From Spirometra erinaceieuropaei (taxonomy: Eukaryota; Platyhelminthes; Cestoda; Diphyllobothriidea; Diphyllobothriidae): DNA of 64,000 bases. The position numbers and the translations under genes are program-made. This document shows, one piece after another, positions 11,906 to 23,342 of this stretch (positions are counted from its first letter, which is position 1; every line of letters starts with the position of its first letter). Location of the stretch: assembly GCA_902702965.1 (NCBI GenBank), contig CACRXP010000425.1, forward strand, positions 373,100-437,099, given 5' to 3'. The notes below the pieces were generated by a model. It was not told where the DNA came from, did not search any database, and worked only from the letters and a program-made list of their open reading frames with translations.

Positions 11906-12787
11906 CCTCCCTCTCTCTCTCAAACGCACGCGATGTGTCCCCGTACACATGAATCAGTCATCATAGAAGAACACAGAATCTTACATGAGTAGAAATGAAT
12001 AAAGGCCCTATTAATAAGCCATTGCAGCCTGGTCATCAGATCTGAGCATGACTGGCAGTCTTCCATGCCAAAGTTAATAGTTAACAAACGCGTTAAATTC
12101 CAGCCGACAAGGGCGCAGTATGCGACCTCACTCAGGGAACGAAAACCGAACCATTGCGGCATATGGCTTCTCCACCTCGTTTCACAATTGACGCTGCCGC
12201 GCTCTCGCAATCTACTTCTTTTGTGAAAACAAATTGGAAGAATTGTGAACACTACTCAACTTTTGCTTGCACTGTTAAATATCTTGAAACTCTCGTCATT
12301 CCTCGGGGATCGGGTTCCTCGTACCTGCGCCCCTTTCCAAGTGGCTGTATAGGAATTTAGCACGCGGGCGTAATATGCCACCCATCATCTATCCGAATGC
12401 TTGCCTGCCATCGTGCTCCCTGTCCACTAAAACCTGTACTACATGATGACCTGGTTTTTGTTCTCTGGGTGGGGCCACATACTGGATCCTTGCCGAATAT
12501 TCGAGTCAAGCTGACTTCGTTTGAGATTAAGCGTTGTAGCTGTTGCTACGAGCTAGCGCTGTCTGGAGCGTGCCGCACACAGAATCTGGTCTGAGGTGTT
12601 GTAAAGCTCCTGATAAAGACATACCGCAGATCGGCAGCTTGTTGTTAGTAGGACAGCGTACTTTTGTCAGCTGAAAGCCCTCGAGCCAGGGCTTGAAGCG
12701 CACCGTCCGACCGGCCATATCCACGGATGCCTTGAATTGGAACCTCAAAATCTGGCGGAATATGGGTCATCCTTCCTGTAATCACAC
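11906..12787. other. Nothing recognised
   Basis: No conserved coding. 12440-12600 has weak family-B character (GGGGCCACATACTGGATCC), too decayed to delimit. Confidence 0.35.
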
Positions 12788-13569
12788 CATATCGGCAAGC
12801 CGATCTCATGAAATGGCCGATTTCGGATTAGGAAGGATCACTTAGATGGGGTTGTAATACTGATCATCATGCGGCATAATCCTATAGTATTTCGATGTCG
12901 CCAGGATGTCGGCTTTTGAATGCACTTCATTTCGACCTCCTGTAGAAATCACACTCGGCAGAAATGACTACTTAATTAGCATGCGTTCTTCACATTGATT
13001 TTCGGTGGTCTTATAAATTCGAATATATTTTTACAGAAAACATGCATTAAATATGCTTTCTTTTACTTGTTTGGTACAAAATCACATTGTCTTTGCATTT
13101 TACATTCGAAGAAAGGGTATCTTATGGTTTAAAAAGTTTCAAGTTATGAAATCTTTTAAGACCGTGCAACGTCCATTCATATAGCATCGTACCTGTCCGT
13201 TTACCAATGCCCTTCACGAAATGCACAACATAGCCCGCATCCGTTACAAAATTTTATGAATTCTTCATAGTATATTCTTAGACACATAGAGGAATATATG
13301 ATTTTCCTTCCGCGGAAAACATGCACCTTGTAGACTGAAATCGCTAAACGCTAATGCAACGGCTGATCAGGCTCAAAATTAAGTAGTCATTTCTGCCGAA
13401 TGTGATTTCTACAGGAGGTCGAAATGAAGTGCATTCAAAAGCCGACATCCTGGCGAGTTCGAAATACTGTAGGATTATGCCGCATGATAATCGGTATTAC
13501 AGTCTCATCTGATCGAAAACACGTTTCAGAGTTTCGATCAAAATTTCGTGAGATCGGTCACGTACTGTT
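12788..13569. mobile_element. Foldback element FB2 (subfamily B)
   Basis: The inverted arms (about 12790-13145 and 13260-13567) match FB6 and FB7. Shared marks are GATCTCATGAAAT near the left end, GGATGTCGGCTTTTGAATGC at 12905-12924 and its complement at 13428-13447. The right end reads GGTCACGTACTG. The outermost left bases have drifted, so the start is approximate. No coding capacity. Confidence 0.75.
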
Positions 13570-14000
13570 GGGGATTTCACATATCCCCGATCGCAGTCGT
13601 TGGCGGGCAAACGCACTGAAACGCGCCATTCATGTCTTAGTTGTAAATGCACATTCATTACCTTAGCCGGGGAATTACGTTCATCGGCCAGGTTATTGCA
13701 CTTAATCTGCAGTCCTCCGAGGCGGTCGCAACGGGATCAGTAATCACGCAGGGGCGGTGGACGAGTATGGCACATAACCTGATTGGTGGACACTCCGCAA
13801 AATAATGAATACAGTAATACCCCGACAATTCGCGTTCTGAATCTGTGGCTTCACGAATTGGTGTATTTTTCTGCCACTGTCTCATAGAACATGCACTCAG
13901 CGTCTTAGAGAAGACGTGGGCGGACACAAGGTGGCAGACAGTAGACATATATGTGCGCGGGGGTCTAGGAACGCAATCCCCGCGAATTTTGGTGCATTAT
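13570..14000. other. Nothing recognised
   Basis: Spacer between FB2 and a SINE-head fragment. No conserved frame seen. Confidence 0.35.
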
Positions 14001-14080
14001 TATGATCCCGATCGCAACCGACTGGGCAACTGTCTCGTGGCTGCATGGCAAGGCGTTGGATTACTTAACGCACAATGAGC
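14000..14080 (+). repeat. SINE head fragment
   Basis: Contains CGCAACCGACTGGGCAAC followed by GGCAAGGCGTTGGATTACTT. The same order is seen in the heads of the SINE copies at 15.5 and 18.5 kb. The body is missing. Confidence 0.5.
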
Positions 14081-14379
14081 ATACAATGCGGATTAAAATC
14101 ACAGATTCCTGAAATTCTGGCTATGGGCCACAGTTTTTTCAATCTTCGATGTGGTGTAAATCTCTCGCGATAGTAAAGGCGCCACTCCGATCTCTCCCCA
14201 GTCCATGTCAGGAATATGAAGCCCTTACGGACTGACCACCATTTCTGAAACGCTATCTAGGATTTTAAAAGGACGTAGGCATTTAGAACTAAAATCACAG
14301 CATATCGGTGGGCGCCCGAAACCTGCTTGTTGTGTTGTAAAAGGGTTTTATCGTCCTCCCCTCCGTATCTCCAACCTCT

Positions 14380-15310
14380 TTTGTGCAAACCTCTTCGTTT
14401 TTGCGCCCCACCGTCGAAAGGGGCGCTATGGGACCGCAAGTGGGGGAGGGGCGAGGTCTTCAATCAGAAGTCCCATAATAATTTGCCACCGGCTTGAGCA
14501 ACCGTCGCTACCGCTACTGTACGCTAGCGTCATTCCCAGCCAACAACAGAGCACACACACACTCGAGATGAGCAAGACCGACCGAGCTATTCTTACTGGT
14601 GTATCAAGAGGGGGCGAGGTTGCAGAAGCAAGAGACAGGTCGTTACAATAGCACCTGGACTGATGAAGTGAAGGAGGCGGAGGATGGCCGTGCCGGCCAC
14701 AAGGGACTGGTCCCAAGTGCAATTATCCCCACCGCCTCACCCCATTCGAAGGTCTGTTCGAAGAGGCGTGTGAGCACCCACCCCCGCCTGTCGGCAAATG
14801 ATGCCAAATCGGAGCTTGGGAGGAGAGTAAGTAGCAGGTCCGCCGTCGCCGCCGCCCTCCTGACGAGACAGGTGGGGATTTGGGTTAAATCGGTGGCTGT
14901 TTGATTGGCCTCACTTGCTACATGATCTCTGCTGCATGGAGTGAAAGAAGAAGGTGCGAAATAAGTGAGAAGCACCGGCAGCAGTGACAGACACAATCAG
15001 AGGCGAGGGCCAACGTGGGGCGTGTGGAGTCGAGAAAAGGACGGCTGGAGAGGCGGGGGGGATGGGGAGTGTGAGAGGGGACCGGAGACTGGGCCAGGGT
15101 GTCGGAGTGGACGGAAAAATGGACACGAAGCAGGAGGAAGAGAATGAGGCAAGCAGTACTGATACAGAGTCAGGTGAAGAAAAGAGGTACAACAGCTTGT
15201 CGTGGGACGCAGGATAAAGGAGGAAAATGCGGGGAAGTAGGGGGATGAGAAGGAACGGAGTTGGAAGTAAGGAAATGTGAAATGGAGAGCCTGTGTATAC
15301 ACACAAACAA
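14380..15310. other. GC-rich island 1 (candidate regulatory DNA or 5' exon)
   Basis: GC- and purine/pyrimidine-skewed DNA, rich in CpG (for example GTCGCCGCCGCCC near 14845), very different from the AT-rich repeats around it and similar in texture to the leader of the zfh-1-like gene. Overlapping frames on both strands (14643-14996 minus, 14911-15306 minus) are low complexity with no domain. A short GT/CA tract is at its right edge. Confidence 0.35.
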
Positions 15311-15479
15311 ACACACTTTCTCGTAGACTGCCTGTGGCATCATAACAGTCGGTGCAGCGTACAACTACAGAAACCCATGGAGTGTACGGTTTAATTGTCA
15401 GGAGGCAGAACAGGGAACTGTTGACTAAGAGTCACAGAAACCTCAGAGTCTGTTTTCGGAATACTCTCTGGTAGAATAG

Positions 15480-15656
15480 CATTGCCGACGAAGACAAGGG
15501 AGATTGGAATGTCCGTTTCTGGCCTATTGGCCGTCGTCAGCCTGCCATACCCGAACCCGAGGTGTGCAACACCTGAGGCTCGGTCCTGTGACCTGTTGGT
15601 TAGAAGCCCATTGCCCTAACCGCTGAGCTATGGACTCGTTACCCTGTCGGTTGCGC
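15480..15656 (-). repeat. tRNA-derived SINE copy
   Basis: On the minus strand the head reads TAGCTCAGCGGTTAGGGC (15619-15636, box A-like), then a degenerate box B. It runs into the common body and ends at 15484 with ATTCCAATCTCCCTTGTCTT. The whole unit is about 175 bp. Confidence 0.75.
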
Positions 15657-15659
15657 CCC

Positions 15660-16280
15660 TCTATCACATTCTCTGGCGTTCTTCAAGCCACGTCCCTCCT
15701 ATTCACAGTCTGCTTGGGTTCATGTTGGCCGTAGGCGTGAGCACTTCCGTTCTCCCCGACAGCTGTCAATTTGTCACCCGGTTCAATAGGGCAGTTTCGT
15801 CGTCTAGAGTTAAACCTTCGCCTTGGCATCCTGGTTTAATGAGATCGAATGGCGTGAATAGGCGACCTGGCTGGTCGGTGTTAGGCTGGGTCGATGAACG
15901 AACCCCAATTCACCGCCAGAAGCCGAAGCCGCTGCTTTTGTCCCGCATTCTCCTTATGCGCCTCTCACCATAAAAGTTTACCCAAACTTTAGTGATCCTG
16001 TGTCGCCTATTCAGGTCATAGGAATAAGTTCCCTACTAGTAGACCGTCTAACTGATTGTCAAGGTCATCTATCTGGGCTTGTCGCATTGAACTCTGACTC
16101 TGTTCCGAGTATTCAGCAAGATGTTTTTCCTGAATAGGTGGCACTAGGTTGCAACAGTACATGCGATCCGGTTCTGCTCTTCGATAATTGGTCTAAATTA
16201 TCACTCGACCTAGATAGTCGGTGGCTCAATTTCCCAGAGTCTACCGTTGTGAAGATGGAGACACAATGGCAGCGACAAGC
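15660..16280. other. Nothing recognised
   Basis: No repeat or domain seen. The frame at 15722-15973 plus has no recognisable content. Confidence 0.35.
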
Positions 16281-16282
16281 GT

Positions 16283-16415
16283 TTTATCCGCCCGACTTTT
16301 TGTATCCACATTCGGACCCATCATCATAGATATTATTAGATAAGGATAAGATGTGCACAAAGGCTAACAGGTCCGAGTGTGATTTTGAAACGTTAGCCAA
16401 ACGGAAACTCCTGTT
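16283..16415 (-). repeat. Decayed hammerhead-like repeat
   Basis: On the minus strand GATGATGGGTCCGAATGTGG (16306-16325) and GGGCGGATAAAAC correspond position by position to the intact motif at 16660-16712. The GAAAC box is lost. A second GAAAC-like block is at 16385-16400. These look like neighbouring, partly degraded copies of one repeat. Confidence 0.5.
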
Positions 16416-16659
16416 CCAGCGATCGCGTCTCCTTTTTTAGCTGACCCCAAGAGTCCATTATCTCCTGCTGTGTTTATGCGCAACAAATTAGATCCAGTCG
16501 TCCTGGATACTTTTGCGTTAAGTGTCGAACGAGACCCGTTAGAAATGCTGGTGCAACCTTCCAGTTTAAAGATAGACACGAGGAACGATTGTGCACTCTC
16601 ATAAAGGATGAGTTACCCGATCAGAAGAAGAAGAAGAAGCGATCGCTGGAACAAGGGGT

Positions 16660-16712
16660 TTTATTCGCCTGACGTTTCGGATTCTCACTTGAATCCATCA
16701 TCAGAGGCAGTG
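16660..16712 (-). ncRNA. Hammerhead-ribozyme-like motif
   Basis: Minus-strand order: GCCT (stem I) - CTGATGA (16704-16698) - GGATTC, 6-nt loop, GAATCC (perfect 6-bp stem II) - GAAAC (16677-16673) - GTC - AGGC (stem I partner). CUGAUGA, GAAA and a GUC cleavage triplet are the conserved hammerhead core. Stem III would be a single C-G pair, as reported for the minimal hammerheads of Penelope-like retroelements. One extra U lies between CUGAUGA and stem II, a departure from the strict consensus. Confidence 0.55.
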
Positions 16713-16719
16713 GCAGACC

Positions 16720-17178
16720 CTTTTCTGCCGATAAGTTACCTATGCGCACAGTCCCTAATTTCGTTCATGCAAGTACATGTTGTTGTTGACGCAAATGTAG
16801 CTAGTGGTTCATTCGGTGAAAAAGTTGCCGAAGTGGTCATTGAGGGCAAAAAGTGAGATGACGATAAGCTTCAGCAGTAAAGGCCTTCTGGACTTTAGTA
16901 GCACAGTGTTTCCGCGGTCAATCCCCCTGGAAAGTCTTCATCCGCACAGAGACGGCACGCTTCCTTCTAGAGGGACTGTGACGATACAAGGCTTGATAAC
17001 GGATATCTGAATGCTATTGGACTGGATAATCGACCACGCGCTGTTATGGTAACGAAACAGAGCTAATTAGCCCCTTGCGTTCGCCACAGTCTCCAGTGTC
17101 ACTCAATTTGTTGACTGGCATTTATGCCGTAGTAACATCACATGTAACTGCCCCTTTCTTTGTCCGCACACGCTGACC
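16720..17178. other. Nothing recognised
   Basis: Spacer between the hammerhead-like repeats and FB3. No conserved frame seen. Confidence 0.35.
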
Positions 17179-17180
17179 TA

Positions 17181-18165
17181 CAGTAGGCGGGCTAACTTAT
17201 GAAATCTCAACCGAAATTCCGAAATGTGTTTTCGTTTCGTTTCGTTTCGTTGTAAAGGCAGCCAGCCTGCAGCACAATTCTACAATAATTCAGTAACCCC
17301 GGGATGCCAGCTTTCCAAGGAACTTCCCTCAGGCTGCATGAAAAAACCACACTCTGTAAAAAATTATTACTTATGTAGCATGCATTTTTCTCATTGATTT
17401 TCGATGCCCTCAAATATTCAGTTATACTTCATGGAGAACATGCATAACATATTCATTCTTTCGCTCATTCGGTAGGAAAGTACGTCTTCTTCTAGTTTTA
17501 TACTCAAAGGAGGGAGATGATTCGGTTTTAAAAAATGTTTCTAACTGTGGGACTTTTAAATACCGTGAAATGGCCGTTCATAAATCGTCATGTCTCTGCA
17601 TTTACCGATGTGACTTGTAAAGGTAGCAGTATGGATCAAATCCACTGCTACATTTTATGAACCCTATATGGTCCCCCTTTATTTCCGTATAGAAATGTGT
17701 GGTTGTACGTACGCGGAGAATATGCGGCTTGTAGTTTGGAAACCCTGAATCCAAGCGTAACGTTATAGCGAGTTCAAAATTACTCGTGAATTGGAAAAGT
17801 TTTTGAAAACTGAATTATACCCTTCCTTCCAGTATAGGATTGGAAAAAGACGTCATTATCTACCGAATGAGCAAAAGAATGAATATTTTTTATTCATGTT
17901 TTCCACGAAATATAATTGGACTTTTAGGTGAATCTAAAATCAATGAAAAAAATGCATGCTACTTAAGTAATCATTTTTACAGGGTACAGTTTTTGCATGC
18001 AGCCGGAAGGACGTTCTTTCGAAAGTCGGCATCCTGAGGTAACTGAAATATTATAAAATTATACTGCATGCTGACTAGTTTTACAACCCTATTAAATTAA
18101 TCTTTTCGAAACGAAAACGCATTTCGGAATTTTGGAGGACATTTCATGAGTTGGCCCACCTACTG
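17181..18165. mobile_element. Foldback element FB3 (subfamily A)
   Basis: Begins CAGTAGGCGGGCTAACTTAT and ends with the near-complement ATGAGTTGGCCCACCTACTG, flanked by TA on both sides. The arms correspond to those of FB1 with noticeably more differences, so this is an older copy. A (TTTCG)n-like stutter at 17230-17250 lies in the left arm. Confidence 0.8.
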
Positions 18166-18524
18166 TAATTCCCAATTATACAAATGCTGTTTATGTCTGC
18201 ATAAGAGGTCATGCACTTTGATAATAGCAGTAACATTTGACTCCATTATAACAACGATCCCATCAGTTTGTCTCCAGACTGGTAATTTTGCAAAGCAGAC
18301 ATTAAGAGGGAGTATGAGAGGGCGTAATTCTGTCGGGAGGGGAAGGAAGAGGAGGGTTTAATTGGCGGGCCAAGGAATGGAACAGGACAATATCCGGCTT
18401 GTGTCACCAGTGGTCTCTATGCGACTGCCCGCGGGCGCTCTAGATGGAACACCAAGCGCAACGGGACAAGTACGCCCCGTAAACCGATCGCTGACAGATC
18501 TTCCACCATAGTCAGTTTTCCTGA

Positions 18525-18690
18525 CCACAGTGTTACGGCGCTGGACTACTTAACGCCCAATGTTCAAGGGGTCGGAGTCCGAATCCCGAGTCCTCGAAAA
18601 CCCGGCGTTGTGTATGGCTGGCTGATGACGGTGGGTAAGGCAGAAATGATCGTCCCGGTCTCTGTCGACGGACCTTCCGCTTTCTGACTC
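18525..18690 (+). repeat. tRNA-derived SINE copy
   Basis: Head with GGACTACTTAACGCCCAATG and a box B-like GGAGTCCGAATCCCGAG (18573-18589), then the common body TGGCTGGCTGATGACGG, ending GTCCCGGTCTCTGTCGACGG. Same orientation as the copy at 48.1 kb. Confidence 0.65.
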
Positions 18691-19450
18691 ATTTCCCGTC
18701 ATAAATTGGCCCCAGCCTATCAAGAGACCGGAAATACTCGGATCTATCTGACACGACAGGGATTTAAGCAGCTAGCGAATGGCAATATGTACTCTCTTCT
18801 TCCCTGTTTTCGCCAGCACGACTTCCTTCAAACGACTGGTGGTCGCCGGGCGACTGTCCCTACGGTTTCCGGACAAGAGTTCGGTGGCAGACCATGAGAC
18901 CTTCAATCCTGCACTTCGTCATCTCCATCCACAGGTTACCTTGTAGGAAGCGTGCAAATGTACGCGTATGCCGGTGGACGTACAAACTTTACCGGAGGGG
19001 AGGGAATAGATGTTGTGAAGACAGCAATATAGAAGGCGGACGAATAAGTGGACAACACAAGGGAAATTAAGAAGACGAAGAAGAAGAAAGAAGGAAGACA
19101 GAAACGGACGAGGAGTAGATTGTCAGATAAGGAAAGGAGATACTTCTGCTCCCCGTTTCGGTGTTTCTCGTGGCACTCCTAAGAACAACTACAGCAGTTT
19201 GTTTGTCATAACAATAAAACTGCACGAACCCATCACCGGCCTCGCTTTGCGCTCGAAATGAGCGAGAAAAGACTGTGTCGCCAGGCTGCTCAGATGTCGT
19301 GCGCGTGCGAGATGTGCGTGCACTGCCGTGTCTGTCTCGCGCCCAGAAGTACGCTCTGCGGTTGCCTAGGTATGTGTTCCTCTCCACCTATGGCCTGAAC
19401 AGTTATAAACACACACACATACAAGCAAACAAACACACACGCACACGCAA
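18691..19450. other. Nothing recognised; simple repeats
   Basis: Holds a GAA-rich stretch at 19073-19095 and a CA-rich run at 19411-19450. The 106-codon minus frame at 19067-19387 is low complexity at its C-terminus and has no domain. Confidence 0.35.
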
Positions 19451-20460
19451 GCGGCACCGTCAAATTAAAAATGATGGGAGACTTTGGTGAGGGGGCGCGA
19501 CTTTAGCTGTCTCCCAAAGGCGGTGGGAGCGAACTCGGCAGGTGAAGTTTTCTCGGCCCGGAACACGCATGTTGCCCTCATCTCCACCCCCCCCCCCGCG
19601 CAGTGACGATGAGACGAGCTCGAGCAAGTTGAACTCCAGTACACGAGTTGGGGGATGCATGGCCTTCTTGCGGCTGTGGTTAAAGCAGATGGGAAGGGCG
19701 GGGGGGGGAGTGGAGAGGCAGGGAACAGAGGCTTCATTCTCCTGACAAACTGGAGGTAGTTTCTCCTTTTGCTGCTGCGACTGCGGCTGCTGTTCAAACC
19801 CATCTCTCCGCACATCTCCGCCTCCAGACCTTTTGCACTTATGTATTTCAACACGCAAGCACTCATACAGGACGCACTCACGCACCAAGGACCAGACAGA
19901 ACAATTGCTGTCTTCTTCACCATACCGCGGGCAAACAGGGGCGGGACGGGGAGAAGACAGACGGAAACGGTGCGGCGAAGGAGGAGAGTCTGGAATGGGA
20001 CAAGACGGAGGTTGGGAGGCGAACCAGCGCACCTGTTCTACTGCGCGTCGCATCAACCCCCGCCCCCCACACCTGCCTCACGTGCTTTCCCTCCCACGTT
20101 TGGATGAGTATGGTGTGTCTTCTGGTCGAGTAATAAATCTCGAAAGGGTTCTGAACGGATCGCGTGAGAAGGCAGGACAAACAGGAGACGACGCCTACTC
20201 TCATTCATAACAGCGGCGGCACACCACAAGTCCCTCCATCCTCAGCCCCTCCCCCCCCCCCTCACCCTTCTTCCAGCATCTCCCATAAGCCCTCTCGGTA
20301 GCAGTTCCTTCCAACTGGTCTATTGATTTTACTGCCTGTTTGTGTTCCCGGGTCGGGCGAACTTTTGTCATCTTAGACCGAAAGGGGGTGGCGACTGCCC
20401 CCCCCCCTTTCGCGCACCCAGTTCTCGGCCCTGCATCCCCCTTGTCTGTATAACCGGTGC
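19450..20460. other. GC-rich island 2 (candidate regulatory DNA or 5' exon)
   Basis: CpG-rich DNA with C-runs at 19589-19598, 20249-20258 and 20399-20407. Several frames overlap on both strands; the longest (19460-20056 minus, 198 codons) is rich in Pro, Ser and Gly without a domain, so I do not call it a gene. The island is isolated among repeats and could be a promoter or unrecognised first exon. Confidence 0.35.
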
Positions 20461-20504
20461 CGTCAGTTTTCCCAGTCGCTTACAAACTTCGCCTACAGGC
20501 TGGA

Positions 20505-21070
20505 TCCACTCATATGTTGAATCGGGGTTCGTTAGAGCGCAGTTGGTAGCCAGGAGTGGGAAAGCGGACGGCGATGTCCATGTCTAAAGAATACACCTAA
20601 CTCTAACCCTAAACTTAAACGTAAAACCTCACCGCAAACTTAAACCCAAACACAACCCTAAAGCCCTAAGAATAACGCAAACCCTAACTGTAATACGGAC
20701 ACGTAACCCTTACCATAACCCTAACCCTAACCGTAACCCTAACGGGAACCTTAACCCTAACCGAAATATTAGACCTAACGGTAGCCCTTAGACATAGCCC
20801 TAACTCTAAAACCTAACCGCAACCGCAATGCTGAAACATACTCGTAAACTTTTACCCTAGCCCTAACCCGAAAATCTAAAACCATAAACCTGAACCCTAA
20901 TCCCAACCTCAACCTTAAAACGGATGCCAAATGTTCTAACCCTAACCCAAAAACCATAACCCCAACCCTAAAGCCGAACCCCAACCCTAAAGCCAAACCA
21001 TAACCGTAAACCTAAACCCTAATCCTAAAATTTAACCTACGCCTAACCTTAACCCTAACTAAACCCAACA
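20505..21070. repeat. Telomere-like (CCCTAA)n tract with flanking module
   Basis: About 480 bp of degenerate CCCTAA units (20586-21068), the longest such tract here. It is preceded by GCAGTTGGTAGCCAGGA (20540-20556) and GCGGACGGCGATG (20570-20582). The same module precedes the tract near 43.9 kb in the opposite orientation. Internal position and heavy degeneracy argue against a true chromosome end. Confidence 0.8.
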
Positions 21071-21189
21071 GCCTGACCGAAACGGGCGACCCGCCTAACT
21101 CAGTAGAAGCACACGTACTGATAATAATTTCCCTAGACAAGGTAAGCACACCCACTGATAACAAGTAAGTACGTCGACAGTATCAACTT

Positions 21190-21725
21190 ATAGTGTCTGG
21201 CTACCAACCGCGATCTTACCTCGGGGTTTTTCGCATTGGTTCCTTCTAGGTGGTTGAAGGAAGCAAGGCTAGCGTTATAGCGGATACCAGAGGAGACACC
21301 TTGGGGGTGAATAAGATGTGTAGGGAAGCACCCAGTTCTAGTCCTTACAGTTTTTTTTCGCACTCTTCTCGCTCACTTCCTTAATTGGTAATTATTAGTC
21401 CTCTCTAACCGAAACTTACAGTATTGAGCGAACTCCCATTCACACCAAATCAGTATTCCGATAATGACTGACCGATCTTCGAGCGAATACACGTAGCCAG
21501 CATTGGCTGAAGATTACAGGAACGGGGGCAGTTAGAGACACTTGTAGTTAGTATCCTCTAGGATTTATCTCGGTCTTTGTCTGGCTATGGTTAAATTTAT
21601 GATCAGGGTTAAGTGTAGGTTTATGGTTTGGGTAAGGGTAGGGCAAGGGACTAGAGTTAAGCACCACATTGAATGTTGGAGTTTAACTAGGGGTTTCGTG
21701 CCAGGGTCAGGATAAGGCTTTGCTA
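21190..21725. repeat. Partial telomere-associated module and weak TTAGGG-like tract
   Basis: CTGGCTACCAACCGCGATCT at 21198-21217 matches the complement of the module next to the telomere-like tracts at 20.5 and 43.9 kb. A weak TTAGGG-like tract runs at 21588-21720. The rest has no recognised content. Confidence 0.4.
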
Positions 21726-22285
21726 CCGGGTAGCTCTCTGAACATTGTGTTCTTGTGATGCTGTTGGTCCTGGGAATTAAAAGGCAGTTGAACAATCACC
21801 AGGAGGGTTTTTAAAAGAAAACCGCCCTCTTGAGTTACAAGTCATTAAGGCACATGTAGGATGCCTGAAACTACTTAGGTTTGCAAAATAGCGTGGGGAA
21901 AGGAGCAGCATTCAAAGTATGCAGAATTAACGCAGCAGACATGTCAATGTCCACCACGATTTTTATACTACTAGCAACAGTAGCACCAGCCGATACTGCC
22001 CTATTTCGTGAATTTCAGCGTGGGAAGCCAAATTACTTCAAATTAAGTCGTTTAGGACCAACAAGTTCGCAAAATTGGACACGACAGGGCATACCTAAGG
22101 TGGTCTTTTTATCCTTATGGACAATAAGCGAAATTGAAGGGACATGTGCCCAAAAATAAGTTATACAAAATGCGCCTTACAGATTATCCAACAAAAGTGT
22201 GCTAATGCGTTAAGATGGACAAAATATATTCCCATTATATACACATATGTGTACAGGCCAAAATTCTGAATCCAGGTGTTAATAT
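21726..22285. other. Nothing recognised
   Basis: The 92-codon plus frame at 21881-22159 has no recognisable domain and no splice-site support. Confidence 0.35.
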
Positions 22286-22337
22286 GGAAGAGGAAGCTGA
22301 GGCGACCTCCCCAGAGATCGCCTCATCTTCCTCTTCC
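22286..22337. repeat. 20-bp imperfect hairpin beside FB4
   Basis: GGAAGAGGAAGCTGAGGCGA (22286-22305) faces its complement at 22318-22337 with one mismatch and a 12-base loop. It sits 17 bp from the left end of FB4. Confidence 0.75.
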
Positions 22338-22354
22338 ACACATATGTGTATCTA

Positions 22355-23340
22355 CAGTAGATGTGCTTACTCATGAAATGTCAACCAACATTTCGAAATG
22401 CGCTCTCGTTTCGAAAAGATAAATTAAGTAGTGTTGTAAAACTAGTCATGATGCAGCATAAATCTATAATGATCCAGTTACCTCAGGGTGTCGGCTTTCG
22501 AAAGAACTTATTTTCAGCTGCATGCAAGGACTGTACTCTGCAAAAATGACTACTTAATTAGCATGCAATTTTCTCATTGATTTTCGATACCCTTGAAAAT
22601 TCAACTATATTTCATGGAGAACATGCAAAAAAATATTGATTCTTTTACTTATTCAGTAGACAATCACATCTTCTTCCAATTTCATACTCAAAAGAAGGGT
22701 ATAAATCGGTTTTAAAAAGTTTCTAATTTTTTATTACCGTTAAATGGCCGTTCATGAAACGTCACGTATCTGCATTTACGAATGTGACTTGTAAAGTTAA
22801 CGATATTGCTCAAATCCACTGCTTAATTTTATGAACCTCATGTGGTTTTCTCTTAACACCGTAGAGAAATGCATGGTTTTCCGTACACGGAAAATATACA
22901 GCTAGTATTTTTGAAACCCTGAATGCAAGTGTAACAGCAGGTCGGTTCAAAATTATTCGGGAATTAGAAACCTTTTTAAAACCGAATTATACTCTTCTTT
23001 TGAGTATGAAATTGAAAGAAGAAGACGTGATTTGCTACCGAATAAGTAAAAGAAGGAATACTTTTATGCATGCTTTCCATGAAATATAATTGAATTTACA
23101 AGGGCATCGAAAATCAATGAGAAAAATGCATACTACATAAGTAGTCATTTTTTGCAGAGTATAGATCTTGTATGCAGCTGGAAATAAGTTCTTTCGAAAG
23201 CCGGCACCCTGAGGTAACTGGATCATTATAGATTTATGCTGCATCATGATATGTTTTACAACACTACTTAATTTATCCTTTCGAAACGAGAACGCATTTC
23301 GAAATGTTGGTTGACATTTCATGAGTTAGCATATCTACTG
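22355..23340. mobile_element. Foldback element FB4 (subfamily A)
   Basis: Starts CAGTAGATGTGCTTACTCAT and ends ATGAGTTAGCATATCTACTG, with TA immediately outside both ends (22353-22354 and 23341-23342). Arms of about 375 bp are highly similar to FB1 and FB5. No coding capacity. Confidence 0.85.
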
Positions 23341-23342
23341 TA

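Noticed and set aside
19460..20056. 198-codon minus-strand frame
   Set aside because: GC-rich, low-complexity composition with overlapping frames on both strands and no domain. More likely non-coding island sequence.
20586..21068. True telomere
   Set aside because: The tract is degenerate, internal, and flanked on both sides by ordinary sequence and repeat modules.
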